Program-made: the position numbers and the translations under genes
Shown here: positions 26,009-34,833 of the stretch, piece after piece
Position numbering within the stretch: the stretch's first letter is position 1
How the letters are laid out: each line of letters starts with the position of its first letter
Origin: Bdellovibrio sp.
Lineage (GTDB): Bacteria > Bdellovibrionota > Bacteriovoracia > Bacteriovoracales > Bacteriovoracaceae
Direction of reading: 5' to 3'
Assembly (NCBI GenBank): GCA_020720455.1
Contig: DYOQ01000017.1
Coordinates: 1 to 49,559 of the forward strand
Length of the DNA: 49,559 bases
Notes under the pieces: model-generated
The model's input: the letters and a program-made list of their open reading frames with translations, nothing else
What the model was told of the DNA's origin: nothing
The model's database searches: none

Positions 26009-26728
26009 CTAATCTTTTTTCCAAGATGACATCACCGAGTAAGCACCAAGTAGTGCAAAAAGAATTACAGGCCAAATAATTGTCGACTCACTTGGCTTGT
26101 TTTCATCTAAATCTTCTGAAATAAAAGCAATCTCGCGTCCATCTTTTCTCTGTTTTTCTTTTGCTTCTGCTACAATTTTTGCTTTAGAAGATCCTGTTTT
26201 ATCAGAATGATTATCTGCTAATCTCTGGCCAATACTATTTTTAACAACCTCTTCAAAATGTTGCATAGGAATCGCATTAAGTTTTGGATTTTGAGATGCA
26301 TAACTTGAACCTAAAAAAACTTCCCCACCTTTCCTGTACAAATTGTATTTTGCTAGGCCACTGTTTGTTGGGACATACCCTACTTCACTCTTTGTCACGA
26401 GAACTACAACATTCTCTCCAATAGTAAATCTAGGAGTGCCAGATACATCATACACTACACCTTGCCAAGTACCGCCAGGATATAACAACGCAAAACTATT
26501 GTTGACTCGAATATCCATATAACTTAATCCAGCACTCCGTTCCACCTTAAAGGTGACCTCAGTAAAAACTTGATTAAATCTATAAACGCTATTTTGTTTG
26601 ATTACAGTTCCATGGATAACTGCAGACGCATCTTGCAGTTGTCTCTCTATTGCAATCGGTACAATGGTTGCAGAATTTGCTATAAAGCTAAAAAAATAGA
26701 GCGCGATAAACAAAATTGATTTTGCCAT
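26009..26728 (-). CDS. Exported protein, partner of the matrixin-like protease
   Basis: A 239-residue protein with a signal peptide (about 1-20) and a beta-rich domain of a type often encoded beside matrixin proteases in deltaproteobacteria: IERQLQDASAVIHGTVI, FTEVTFKVERS, GGTWQGVVYDVSG and FTIGENVVVLVT. The C-terminal third is charged (about 160-210), then a single membrane segment (TIIWPVILFALLGAYSVM) and a basic SWKKD end. The layout suggests anchoring in the inner membrane or by a tail signal like that of the protease. The protease gene starts eight bases after the stop, so both are co-transcribed. No enzymatic motif is visible. A GAGGAG ribosome binding site precedes the ATG. Confidence 0.75.
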   Translation of the reverse strand: MAKSILFIALYFFSFIANSATIVPIAIERQLQDASAVIHGTVIKQNSVYRFNQVFTEVTFKVERSAGLSYMDIRVNNSFALLYPGGTWQGVVYDVSGTPRFTIGENVVVLVTKSEVGYVPTNSGLAKYNLYRKGGEVFLGSSYASQNPKLNAIPMQHFEEVVKNSIGQRLADNHSDKTGSSKAKIVAEAKEKQRKDGREIAFISEDLDENKPSESTIIWPVILFALLGAYSVMSSWKKD

Positions 26729-26801
26729 ACAAACTCCTCGTTAGAGTCTGATCGGACGAACGCTGATATTACTTGAGTGATCTTATCGGGAGATAAAAAA
26801 C

Positions 26802-26830
26802 AAAAAAGGCTGAATAAATCAGCCTTTTTT
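26802..26830 (-). terminator. Intrinsic terminator after rpsI
   Basis: Arms AAAAAAGGCTG (26802-26812) and CAGCCTTTTTT (26820-26830) with a seven-base AT loop form an 11-pair hairpin with T-run, 21 bases after the rpsI stop. It works mainly for the ribosomal operon. The symmetry would let it act on the other strand as well. Confidence 0.85.
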
Positions 26831-26851
26831 GCATTATAAATATGTGAAATC

Positions 26852-27265
26852 TTATCTTTTTGAGAACTGAAAAGAACGTCTTGCACCGGCCAAACCGTAT
26901 TTCTTTCTCTCAACTTTTCTAGAGTCTCTAGTTAAGAAACCAGCTTTTTTAAGCTCCGGTCTAGATTCTGCCTCTAGCTTGATAAGCGCTCTAGCTATTG
27001 CAAGTCTTATAGCTCCTGCTTGACCAGTATACCCACCACCAGTAACGTTAACGTTAAGGTCATATTTATCTGCAATCTTCAAAAGATTGAGTGGTTGATT
27101 AACAACATACCTACAAGTTGCATTTCCAAAATAATCTGAAATATCCATTTTATTAACTTTAATTTTTCCAGAACCACCTTTTGCTAAATAAACTCTAGCA
27201 ATCGATGTTTTTCTTCTACCTATTGCATGTACATCATAACTTTTATTCTTAGTCTTAGTATTCAT
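26852..27265 (-). CDS. rpsI: 30S ribosomal protein S9
   Basis: S9 sits in the head of the small ribosomal subunit and its C-terminal tail reaches the P-site tRNA. The 137-residue protein shows [14 protein letters not shown] at the N-terminus, QPLNLL and [21 protein letters not shown] in the middle and the basic C-terminal tail [22 protein letters not shown] split here as [10 protein letters not shown] and FQFSKR. The last residues are S-K-R as in the family. It follows rplM by 13 bases and ends before a strong terminator. Confidence 0.98.
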   Translation of the reverse strand: MNTKTKNKSYDVHAIGRRKTSIARVYLAKGGSGKIKVNKMDISDYFGNATCRYVVNQPLNLLKIADKYDLNVNVTGGGYTGQAGAIRLAIARALIKLEAESRPELKKAGFLTRDSRKVERKKYGLAGARRSFQFSKR

Positions 27266-27278
27266 AACTCAACCTTTC

Positions 27279-27719
27279 CTATTTTATTGTGTATTTTTCT
27301 AGTTTTTGAGCCTCATGTGGATGAGTCTCGCCAGCATAAACTTTACATTTGGTTAACTGCTTTCTTCCAAGAGTAGTTTTAGGCAACATCCCTTTTACTG
27401 CTTCTAACAAAATTAACTCTGGATGCTTTATCAACTGCTCCTTCGCTGTTCTTTTCTTTAAACCACCAATATGATTTGTATGCCAAAAATAGTTTTTATC
27501 GTCCCACTTTTTTCCTGTGAACTTAACTTTTTCAGCATTAACAATCACGACGTAATCACCTGAATCAGTATGCGGAGTAAATAGAGGACTATTTTTACCT
27601 CTTAGAATATCCGCAACCTCTGTCGCTACCCTACCAACGATTTTATCTTTGGCATCAATTAAAAACCACTTCTTATCAGCATCTGCTGGCTTCAAAACAT
27701 ACGATTTCTGTTTATACAT
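27279..27719 (-). CDS. rplM: 50S ribosomal protein L13
   Basis: L13 is an early-assembling protein of the large subunit. The 146-residue length is normal. It has WFLIDAKDKIVGRVATEVA near the N-terminus, then GDYVVIVNAEKVKFTGKK, and the typical KGMLPKTTLGRKQ with VYAGETHPHEAQ near the C-terminus. It is the first gene of the rplM-rpsI operon, with a promoter 43-71 bases upstream, and in many bacteria L13 represses this operon by binding its own leader. Confidence 0.98.
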   Translation of the reverse strand: MYKQKSYVLKPADADKKWFLIDAKDKIVGRVATEVADILRGKNSPLFTPHTDSGDYVVIVNAEKVKFTGKKWDDKNYFWHTNHIGGLKKRTAKEQLIKHPELILLEAVKGMLPKTTLGRKQLTKCKVYAGETHPHEAQKLEKYTIK

Positions 27720-27761
27720 AATCCACCTATAACTACAATTAACTTCTGTGTGTAATGAAAC

Positions 27762-27790
27762 TGTATATAAATATCTTGCTTATACGTCAA
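27762..27790 (-). promoter_or_regulatory. Sigma70-type promoter of rplM-rpsI
   Basis: Read on the minus strand, TTGACG (27785-27790) is followed by a 17-base spacer and TATACA (27762-27767). The boxes sit about 45 bases before the rplM ATG, with room for a short leader. Confidence 0.7.
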
Positions 27791-27800
27791 GACAAACTTT

Positions 27801-30719
27801 TTAAAACGAACCAATTGTCAGGTGGAACCTCCCGACACTCTCCCGCGCAGCATCATTCACCTGCCGCTTTAACTTGACTCCATATTCAAAGTTAAGCGAA
27901 CCAACAGGAGTAATATACTTATAACTTAGCCCAACTGAAGTTCTAACATCAAAAGGAGCAAAATGTCCAACAAAGACCCTTCCACCGTCGAAGAACAATC
28001 CCAACGCAGTACTGTCATCAAGTCGATACCTCTGCTCTATTTTAAAATTACTGAAATATGCTCTGTCCCTTATCGTTATATCACTAATATCCTCGCCAGA
28101 AGATAACATGTTCGATTCAGTATCAGAAAAACCTCTAATTTGATCAAGACCATTAATTCGAAAAACCTTTACGCTTGGAATATAACCATTAGTTTCTACA
28201 TCACCACTTTCATCATAAAGAGTTTCGCCACTTGTCCCACGTTTAACATCTCTGGCCAAGTTTTTCTCAACACCTACTGATGCAAAACAAGCAGTCGTCC
28301 AATTTTTTCCAAAAGGAATATACAACTTATTTCTGCTGATCAAACGAGTATAGTCCACAACCAAGTTAGAATCATCCATTGCTCCATATGATGGATTAGC
28401 AACTTCGTATGAAACCCCCATAAAAAGGCCCGATGTAGGATTTAGTCCATCATTGCGAAGATCCATCGATAATGATCCCATGACACCACCGATTTTAAAC
28501 ATTCCATAATCCTTCTCCTCCGTAGCATCAAACTGTCGAATACTCTCAAACTGGTAACGCAACGAGGTTGAAAAAATAGTTGATAAATTTTTATGAACAC
28601 TTCCAGAAAATCTAAAAATATCTGCATCAAACGAGTAAAATCTTTTTCTATCTCCAGAGGCAGACAACTCACCAACTAGCTCATATCCAAATAGATAGGG
28701 CTCCACATATCCAACGTTAAACATATACTCAAGTCTGCGCACTTGTTCGATCTGACGTCTCTGATCGAAACTATCGAAATCAAGCCTATCATTTAACATA
28801 CCCTTCAGGGACAACACTCTGTTCATTCCGCCAACATTGCTATATGTGACAAGTGACGAAAGCTTAACACCAATATCAGTTCGATACCCTGGAGCGATCT
28901 CAACAGCACCAAAGTTTTTTTCTTTTACATATATCACCAAATTAGCTTCAGCTTCAGCCTCAGTTTCATTTTTAGAATTATCTTTATTAACGACGACAGG
29001 AGAAATCTCTACTACAGAGAAAATTCCAAGCGAGACTAGTCGTCTTTTTATTTTCTCAATCTCTTCTTGTGAAATAACATCACCGAAATTTAAGTTAGTC
29101 GATCGAGTAATCACTTCAGATTTCGTTTCGACATTACCTGAAACAATAACTGTTCTTAGTTTTACTTTAGGGCCAAGCTTCAACGAAAAATGTAGCTTAG
29201 CTTTGGAAAAATTATAGTTATACTCTACAACTTCCCCTGTCTCACCATTTAACATCTCTGCCAACAAGTACCCATCATTTTTAGCAATTTCCAAAGCAAG
29301 ATCTAAGTCTGTTTGCAATAAAACGAGATTTAGCTCACCTCCTATTTTGTTACTTAACTTGCTTAAAATCTTTTTTACTAAATCTTTAGGAGCACTGCGA
29401 CCTGTATCAATACCATCGATATAACATTTCCGACCTTTATCAACTTCGTACTCGACCACAACTCCATTTTTACTCCAAACGACACGAGGTTGTGAAACAA
29501 GAGCTCTAACAAACCCTGTCTCAAACATTTTTTGCTCTAACTGTTTAGTGAATCTCTCGAGGTATTTCTCATCCAAACGATTTACAATGGCCAAGTCTGA
29601 CCCCTTTTCATAATAGTAGTCAGTAAACATCTCCTGTTCCTCACTACTAACTCCAGTGAATTTTATTTCGCTAACCTTTACAAAACTACCTTCAACAATA
29701 TTGAACATATAGTTTTTAAATTTTAGGCCATCACTATCAACTCCCTCTAAAACTCTAAATGTCGGAATAGTATTATATATGCCACTATCTTTATACTCGT
29801 CTACGATTGTCCTAACAACATCCTCATCTGATGTTTTCACTCCTCGATCTCGTAAAGTTTTCTTAATTACAACTTTAAGTTTTTCATCATCAACTAATAC
29901 ATTTCCGAAAAAACTGAGTGCAATTCGCGGGCCAGGGATAACCCTCACCCGCAACTTAACCACCTTAACATCGTCTTCAACTGTTAATAGTCCAGGTAAG
30001 TTTTCAACTGAAGCGAGTAAATATCCATCGGCCATCAACATTTCAACTGTTTTATCTACTGCAAGTTTCACGTCGAGCTTTTTCCAGTTTTTGCCTGCGT
30101 AATCAAAGAAAACTCTATCCAGCCGTTTTCTCATGCTTTCATTATCGGTAATTATTGACACACCACTTATTTTAACAGCTCCAGAATGTTGTACTGTATA
30201 GAGTATATTTACCATGCCGTTTTCTATATCTACCTTACTTTCAACCACAACATTTATATACCCTTGATCGAGGTACCACTGCTTTATCGCAAGAACACCC
30301 TTTGAGACATCTTCTTGGTCATAGAGCATTCCACTTTTGATATTTAAAATAGGAGTGAGTTGCTTCACATCAACAACAACAGGAGTCTTTATATCAACAC
30401 TACCTATTACCGGTCTAAATTCTAACGATAAATCCAACTTTATCTTACCCCCTTCTTTATACAGCGAATATTTGAATTTTATAATTGTAAAATCGTAGAG
30501 CAACGATCTGAGCTCATTCTTAAGCTCAGAAAATCTGTGCTCTTTATTTGCTATGTGCTCAGCAGCTTTCTCTTTGAAGCGAATACAGTATGGGCTATCC
30601 TCGCAATCGACATAAACAGAATCGACTTTAAACTTATCCCTATCGAACGATTCCGAATCATTTGCAAGGGCCGCAAACACTAATATCGAGAAAAATATAT
30701 TACACAGCAATCTTATCAT
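27801..30719 (-). CDS. tamA: Omp85-family outer membrane protein, TamA-like
   Basis: This 972-residue protein is an Omp85 barrel with a signal peptide (RLLCNIFFSILVFAALA) and a long N-terminal set of POTRA domains. Recurrent POTRA signs are PVIGSVDIKTPVV, VKISGVSI, KVSEIKFTGVS and LRTVIVSGNVETK. The final 380 or so residues match the Omp85 barrel (GMFKIGGVMGSLSMDLRNDGLNPTSG) and end in the C-terminal Phe typical of barrels (HLTIGSF). Adjacency to tamB marks it as the TamA partner. The remaining 590 residues would fit more POTRA domains than the three of E. coli TamA. The ATG at 30719 lies four bases after the tamB stop; a TTG at 30740 would overlap tamB. Confidence 0.88.
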   Translation of the reverse strand: MIRLLCNIFFSILVFAALANDSESFDRDKFKVDSVYVDCEDSPYCIRFKEKAAEHIANKEHRFSELKNELRSLLYDFTIIKFKYSLYKEGGKIKLDLSLEFRPVIGSVDIKTPVVVDVKQLTPILNIKSGMLYDQEDVSKGVLAIKQWYLDQGYINVVVESKVDIENGMVNILYTVQHSGAVKISGVSIITDNESMRKRLDRVFFDYAGKNWKKLDVKLAVDKTVEMLMADGYLLASVENLPGLLTVEDDVKVVKLRVRVIPGPRIALSFFGNVLVDDEKLKVVIKKTLRDRGVKTSDEDVVRTIVDEYKDSGIYNTIPTFRVLEGVDSDGLKFKNYMFNIVEGSFVKVSEIKFTGVSSEEQEMFTDYYYEKGSDLAIVNRLDEKYLERFTKQLEQKMFETGFVRALVSQPRVVWSKNGVVVEYEVDKGRKCYIDGIDTGRSAPKDLVKKILSKLSNKIGGELNLVLLQTDLDLALEIAKNDGYLLAEMLNGETGEVVEYNYNFSKAKLHFSLKLGPKVKLRTVIVSGNVETKSEVITRSTNLNFGDVISQEEIEKIKRRLVSLGIFSVVEISPVVVNKDNSKNETEAEAEANLVIYVKEKNFGAVEIAPGYRTDIGVKLSSLVTYSNVGGMNRVLSLKGMLNDRLDFDSFDQRRQIEQVRRLEYMFNVGYVEPYLFGYELVGELSASGDRKRFYSFDADIFRFSGSVHKNLSTIFSTSLRYQFESIRQFDATEEKDYGMFKIGGVMGSLSMDLRNDGLNPTSGLFMGVSYEVANPSYGAMDDSNLVVDYTRLISRNKLYIPFGKNWTTACFASVGVEKNLARDVKRGTSGETLYDESGDVETNGYIPSVKVFRINGLDQIRGFSDTESNMLSSGEDISDITIRDRAYFSNFKIEQRYRLDDSTALGLFFDGGRVFVGHFAPFDVRTSVGLSYKYITPVGSLNFEYGVKLKRQVNDAARESVGRFHLTIGSF

Positions 30720-30723
30720 ATCA

Positions 30724-33700
30724 TTAAAAATCAAACCCAAACTTAAAGTCAGCGCCTACCGATGACGTCGACTCACGATCCATCTCATCTTCAGATTTAA
30801 TTTCATATACTCCTTGCAATTTTACCTTGTCGCTAATTTTTAAATCTACATTCATCTCTTGTTTTTCTCTCATGGTTCCTCCAACTACACTTGATACTGA
30901 GACATCGATTTTTCTACTTATGGCCTTCTTTAGTTTAATTTTAGTTGCAGATTTAAGTCTCATTTGCGCCTTTCCTGTTTTTTGGCTTTCAAGCATACTA
31001 CTATCATCTTCTGCGTACTCTGGAAGAACGCTAACTTTAACACCAAGTTTCTCATTCAACTTCTGATTAAGCTTTAGTTGATCAACAAGCAAGCTTCCAA
31101 TACCAAGGGACGTAACCGATTTAATATCATCGTCATGTAACTCTTTTGTCATGTCAGAGGTGACTCCAATTGCTAACAATGACAATATATCTTCTTTTGG
31201 TAGCAGAGGCTCTGATGATAATAATACTGTCGCATCATCTACTCGACCAACGACTTTAACTGTAACATCATACCTGTCAATTTTGGCCACACCTGAAAAA
31301 CTAACACTCGGAAAACGCTTAACTCTATTATCATCAAAAACAATTGTCCCTTCTTTAATATTAAACTCGTGCCCCTTGAAGAAAAACTTACTATTTCCAG
31401 GAGCGACTGTTATCTCACCAGCTAACAGAGGGGTTTCCATACTACCCCTGACGACGACACCGCCACCAAGAAAAACCGATGCAAAACCATTTTTAATCGA
31501 GATTGTATCTTGTATTCTAACCTCAACATCAGCTACAAATCTATCAATGCCACTACTTCTCCCCTCACGTTTTGGAGCAAATCTTCCGACCTCAACATTT
31601 TTAATTTCATTGCGAAACAGTTCATCAAGCGAATCTTTTATCTGGCCATACTCAACAGTAACGTCTCCGGTTATCTTATATGGAACAGTATCTCCCCTCA
31701 TGTTAAGATTCGTTGACATTACAAAACTACTATCTTTCCCAATCAACAGCTTACAATCATCTGCAACCATCTTTAGGTCGACAGCAGGAAATGGAACCGA
31801 AAATTTTGCTCCGCCATCAACGGTCAACCTGCCTTTACCATAAGTCGCAGAAGCATATTTTATAAATAACTCATCATTTACTACCGAAAATGCAAAGTCA
31901 GAATTTTCAATTACCCCAGGAAGACCCGCAACCTGCAAAATCACATCTCTTCCTAACACATCCAAATGTTGCACAACTTTATCAACTCGACCTTTTATAA
32001 GATTTCGAAATCCAATTTTTCCAACACCTTGTTTAATTGTTGGAGTTATCAACTCTAGCAAAGAAGCATCAAGATTTCCTTCTGTTGTTACGCTGAAATC
32101 TTTTTCAAGCGCTCCCAAACCAAGTGATACTACCTCTGCACCAGCATCTCCACTAACACGAATATCCCAAGTATCAATTATACCATTTTTGACATTCAGA
32201 TAATTTTTGCCACTATCAATGGCCAAATGATAATTTCCATTTGAAAATTCAAATGCATTAACACGTACATGCAAATCTAACTGTCTCCAACGATCAACGG
32301 TAAAATGACTTTCCAAACTTCCTTTTAAAACACCTCTAACTAGAGGATTGATCATATTATGATCAGAGAGCAGCCCTCCAATCACATTCATATTATTGCT
32401 TTCAACATTTAATTTAACGTACGATTTCTCTGTTGGTTCTTTCAAGTTGATATTTGCATCAAGCTCAATAATCCCACCGACAAGATCACCCTTAATAAAA
32501 TAATCTGATGAGTCACTATAAACAGTCAAAAGAGAATCACCAACACTAGTTCCATTTATCTCTCCACTTGTCACCTTCAAATCCATTCTTGAGGTAAAGT
32601 CGAGGATATTGCCATTTCCGTGGAATGCACCTGTGACTTGTCCGTCATACCCTAACTTAAGCGTAGCATATGACTCAAGATCACGAAGATGACCACCATT
32701 TAATGTTACATCGTATTCAACATATTTCTTATTCGCATCATAAAGCGCATTACCTTGAAGCTTACCATTTCTTTTCATCGCAACAATATCGGTTAACTTT
32801 ATTACGTTATCACGGTAATTAAACTTCGTCTCAACATACTCTGCGCCCTCGTGAAATGCTTTAAGTCTACGACCTTTTAACAATCCATGGATCGTCATTT
32901 TAGACTCATCTATTGGTCCAATCACTTTGAACCTCGTAGCATAATCCAGACTAAACTTTGAGTACATCGCTTCATATTCTGGTGGCAGTAAAGCCGCAAA
33001 CATTTTCCGAGAATCTTCCCAGCTCGTTTTTTTAATGTTTGCCTCTATTGAAAGCAACTCATTATTTAAATCTACGTGGCCAGAAGAGTCATACTCTGTC
33101 TGCTGAAAAGAACCTAAGACATCAAATTCTAATTTAGAATTTTTTAATCCATATGAGACGCTTCCATTAATTGTTCCAAGGCCAAGACCAAGTAAAGAAA
33201 AATTTGAAACCTTCGGATTAAACGTCAACACAACATCGTCATATGGGCCACGCACAGAAAAAGGAACTTCACCAACACCAAATAACATAGTCCCACTAAT
33301 CGCTCCAAATTTTTCTAAATCGATCATATTTTCTTTAGATGTAATATCAATTCTGTCACTCGATATAATACCAGTCGCTACCACTCGTGAATTTTTAAAT
33401 GAAAAATCTACATTAAGATCAACCAACTTGTTTCCTTCAGAAAGAAGCTGGAGTTTTGCCGAATTAAATGTAATCATACTATTTTCTAAGATCACGCCCT
33501 TAGTTTTATAATCGAGAAGTTTAAAATCTCTAACGACTGCTCCACTCTTAATAAAAAAGAATTTTTCTTGATCATTGTAAACAAAATCGACTTCTCCTGA
33601 AATATTTCCTTTTATTATATCAAGTTGATTCTGGGGATCATAAAACATATTGGCAAATGTTACCGTTTCAAGACTTAGTGCAAGAGCCAAGCTCTTAACA

Positions 33701-34833
33701 ATTCCACTCTCTCGACTATACACCTGAACTGGCCGTAAAATCTTTACGGTGCCGGCATCTATCTTGAAAACAGCACCCTCAAGCGATGCAGCACCATCTT
33801 TTATAATGGCCTTCATTTCAAAGTCGTCAAATTTGGCAACAGTTGAAGTGATTTTTTTTCCTTTAATATAAACTGTAGCTACTAATGCATCTAATGGGCC
33901 CGCAACTCCAATATCAAACGACAAATGTCCATCATCAATATTTGAACAAACATGTTTAATATTTTTAAAACCTATCTCGTTTATGTTATCAAATTTATTT
34001 ATGTGCTCACACAACTCACCGACGCCACCAATAACATTAACAACTATTTTAGAATCCGCCCCTCCATCTGGATGAACCAGCAGTGAACCGCTCACACCGA
34101 TAGCGCTACTACGCGAAACAATGTTAAACTTTTTAATATCGACGGCCTTTCGATCTATAGATATGTCGAAATTAAATTCATCAACAACTTGAAGCATATT
34201 TAACAAATCAATTTTTGAGCCAATTTGTTGTTTGTTGTATACCAAACCTTTAACGTTAGTGAAGAACCTGCCAATCTCTATTTGCAATGATTTTGCCACA
34301 AAGGCATCATTACGTTTACTAAAAATAAACTCTACCCCCTGAAATGAAAGTGCTCTCACTCTACTTTTTCTCCAAGAAGAGTAGTCTTTTGTTACTTTCT
34401 GCAAAACATTATCTACTTGCTCATTTATTTTAACTTGAGACTTTAACTCGGTACTGTTTTTTTCTAGCAAACTAATAACATCTAACTTGAGAGACCCCCC
34501 ATGCATAGTAATGCTACCAGCAGAAATTTTACTAGCTAGCATATCTTGAATTCCAAAACCAACCTCAACCAATTCAAACTCACCACTGATTCGTCCGATA
34601 CCATCTATCGACGTTTCGACTGAAGCATTGTAAAAATCGATACCAGGAGGAAAGTAACTAAGCCCAATTTTTTCAAACCCAAAATTCATGCTCTGACTTT
34701 CACCCAACAAACTATTAATTTTTTTTGAAATAAAATTAGAAAATAGCTTTGTTTGAAAAAGCTGCCCAAGCGAAACGAAGCTCACAATAACGATTAAGAA
34801 AAATGTAGCAATAATTTTATTAGCGCCTCTCAA
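30724..34833 (-). CDS. tamB: TamB-type intermembrane transport protein
   Basis: TamB-like proteins (AsmA-like superfamily) span the periplasm from an N-terminal inner membrane anchor and are thought to carry phospholipids or to help outer membrane protein assembly with TamA. The 1369-residue protein has one N-terminal membrane segment (about 7-27), then a very long beta-rich region of repeated strands, and the conserved TamB C-terminal domain (about the last 350 residues: FVADVEVRIQDTISIKNGFASV, then FKGHEFNIKEGTIVFDD, then EDILSLLAIGVT). It ends in a short barrel-like segment with terminal Phe. It overlaps the upstream TPR gene by 14 bases and runs directly into tamA. Confidence 0.92.
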   Translation of the reverse strand: MRGANKIIATFFLIVIVSFVSLGQLFQTKLFSNFISKKINSLLGESQSMNFGFEKIGLSYFPPGIDFYNASVETSIDGIGRISGEFELVEVGFGIQDMLASKISAGSITMHGGSLKLDVISLLEKNSTELKSQVKINEQVDNVLQKVTKDYSSWRKSRVRALSFQGVEFIFSKRNDAFVAKSLQIEIGRFFTNVKGLVYNKQQIGSKIDLLNMLQVVDEFNFDISIDRKAVDIKKFNIVSRSSAIGVSGSLLVHPDGGADSKIVVNVIGGVGELCEHINKFDNINEIGFKNIKHVCSNIDDGHLSFDIGVAGPLDALVATVYIKGKKITSTVAKFDDFEMKAIIKDGAASLEGAVFKIDAGTVKILRPVQVYSRESGIVKSLALALSLETVTFANMFYDPQNQLDIIKGNISGEVDFVYNDQEKFFFIKSGAVVRDFKLLDYKTKGVILENSMITFNSAKLQLLSEGNKLVDLNVDFSFKNSRVVATGIISSDRIDITSKENMIDLEKFGAISGTMLFGVGEVPFSVRGPYDDVVLTFNPKVSNFSLLGLGLGTINGSVSYGLKNSKLEFDVLGSFQQTEYDSSGHVDLNNELLSIEANIKKTSWEDSRKMFAALLPPEYEAMYSKFSLDYATRFKVIGPIDESKMTIHGLLKGRRLKAFHEGAEYVETKFNYRDNVIKLTDIVAMKRNGKLQGNALYDANKKYVEYDVTLNGGHLRDLESYATLKLGYDGQVTGAFHGNGNILDFTSRMDLKVTSGEINGTSVGDSLLTVYSDSSDYFIKGDLVGGIIELDANINLKEPTEKSYVKLNVESNNMNVIGGLLSDHNMINPLVRGVLKGSLESHFTVDRWRQLDLHVRVNAFEFSNGNYHLAIDSGKNYLNVKNGIIDTWDIRVSGDAGAEVVSLGLGALEKDFSVTTEGNLDASLLELITPTIKQGVGKIGFRNLIKGRVDKVVQHLDVLGRDVILQVAGLPGVIENSDFAFSVVNDELFIKYASATYGKGRLTVDGGAKFSVPFPAVDLKMVADDCKLLIGKDSSFVMSTNLNMRGDTVPYKITGDVTVEYGQIKDSLDELFRNEIKNVEVGRFAPKREGRSSGIDRFVADVEVRIQDTISIKNGFASVFLGGGVVVRGSMETPLLAGEITVAPGNSKFFFKGHEFNIKEGTIVFDDNRVKRFPSVSFSGVAKIDRYDVTVKVVGRVDDATVLLSSEPLLPKEDILSLLAIGVTSDMTKELHDDDIKSVTSLGIGSLLVDQLKLNQKLNEKLGVKVSVLPEYAEDDSSMLESQKTGKAQMRLKSATKIKLKKAISRKIDVSVSSVVGGTMREKQEMNVDLKISDKVKLQGVYEIKSEDEMDRESTSSVGADFKFGFDF

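Noticed and set aside
28837-29217. A 126-codon + strand frame inside tamA
   Set aside because: It is the complement of the Omp85 coding sequence and has no start signals or recognisable domain.
27801-30719. Calling the Omp85 protein BamA
   Set aside because: Size and POTRA number would fit BamA as well, but direct coupling to tamB favours the TamA partner; no lipoprotein or skp/lpx genes of the usual bamA neighbourhood are present.
31151-31843. A 230-codon open frame on the + strand inside tamB
   Set aside because: It is antisense to a well-supported long beta-rich protein, its product is Ser/Thr/Leu-rich as expected from the complement of such a gene, and there is no ribosome binding site.
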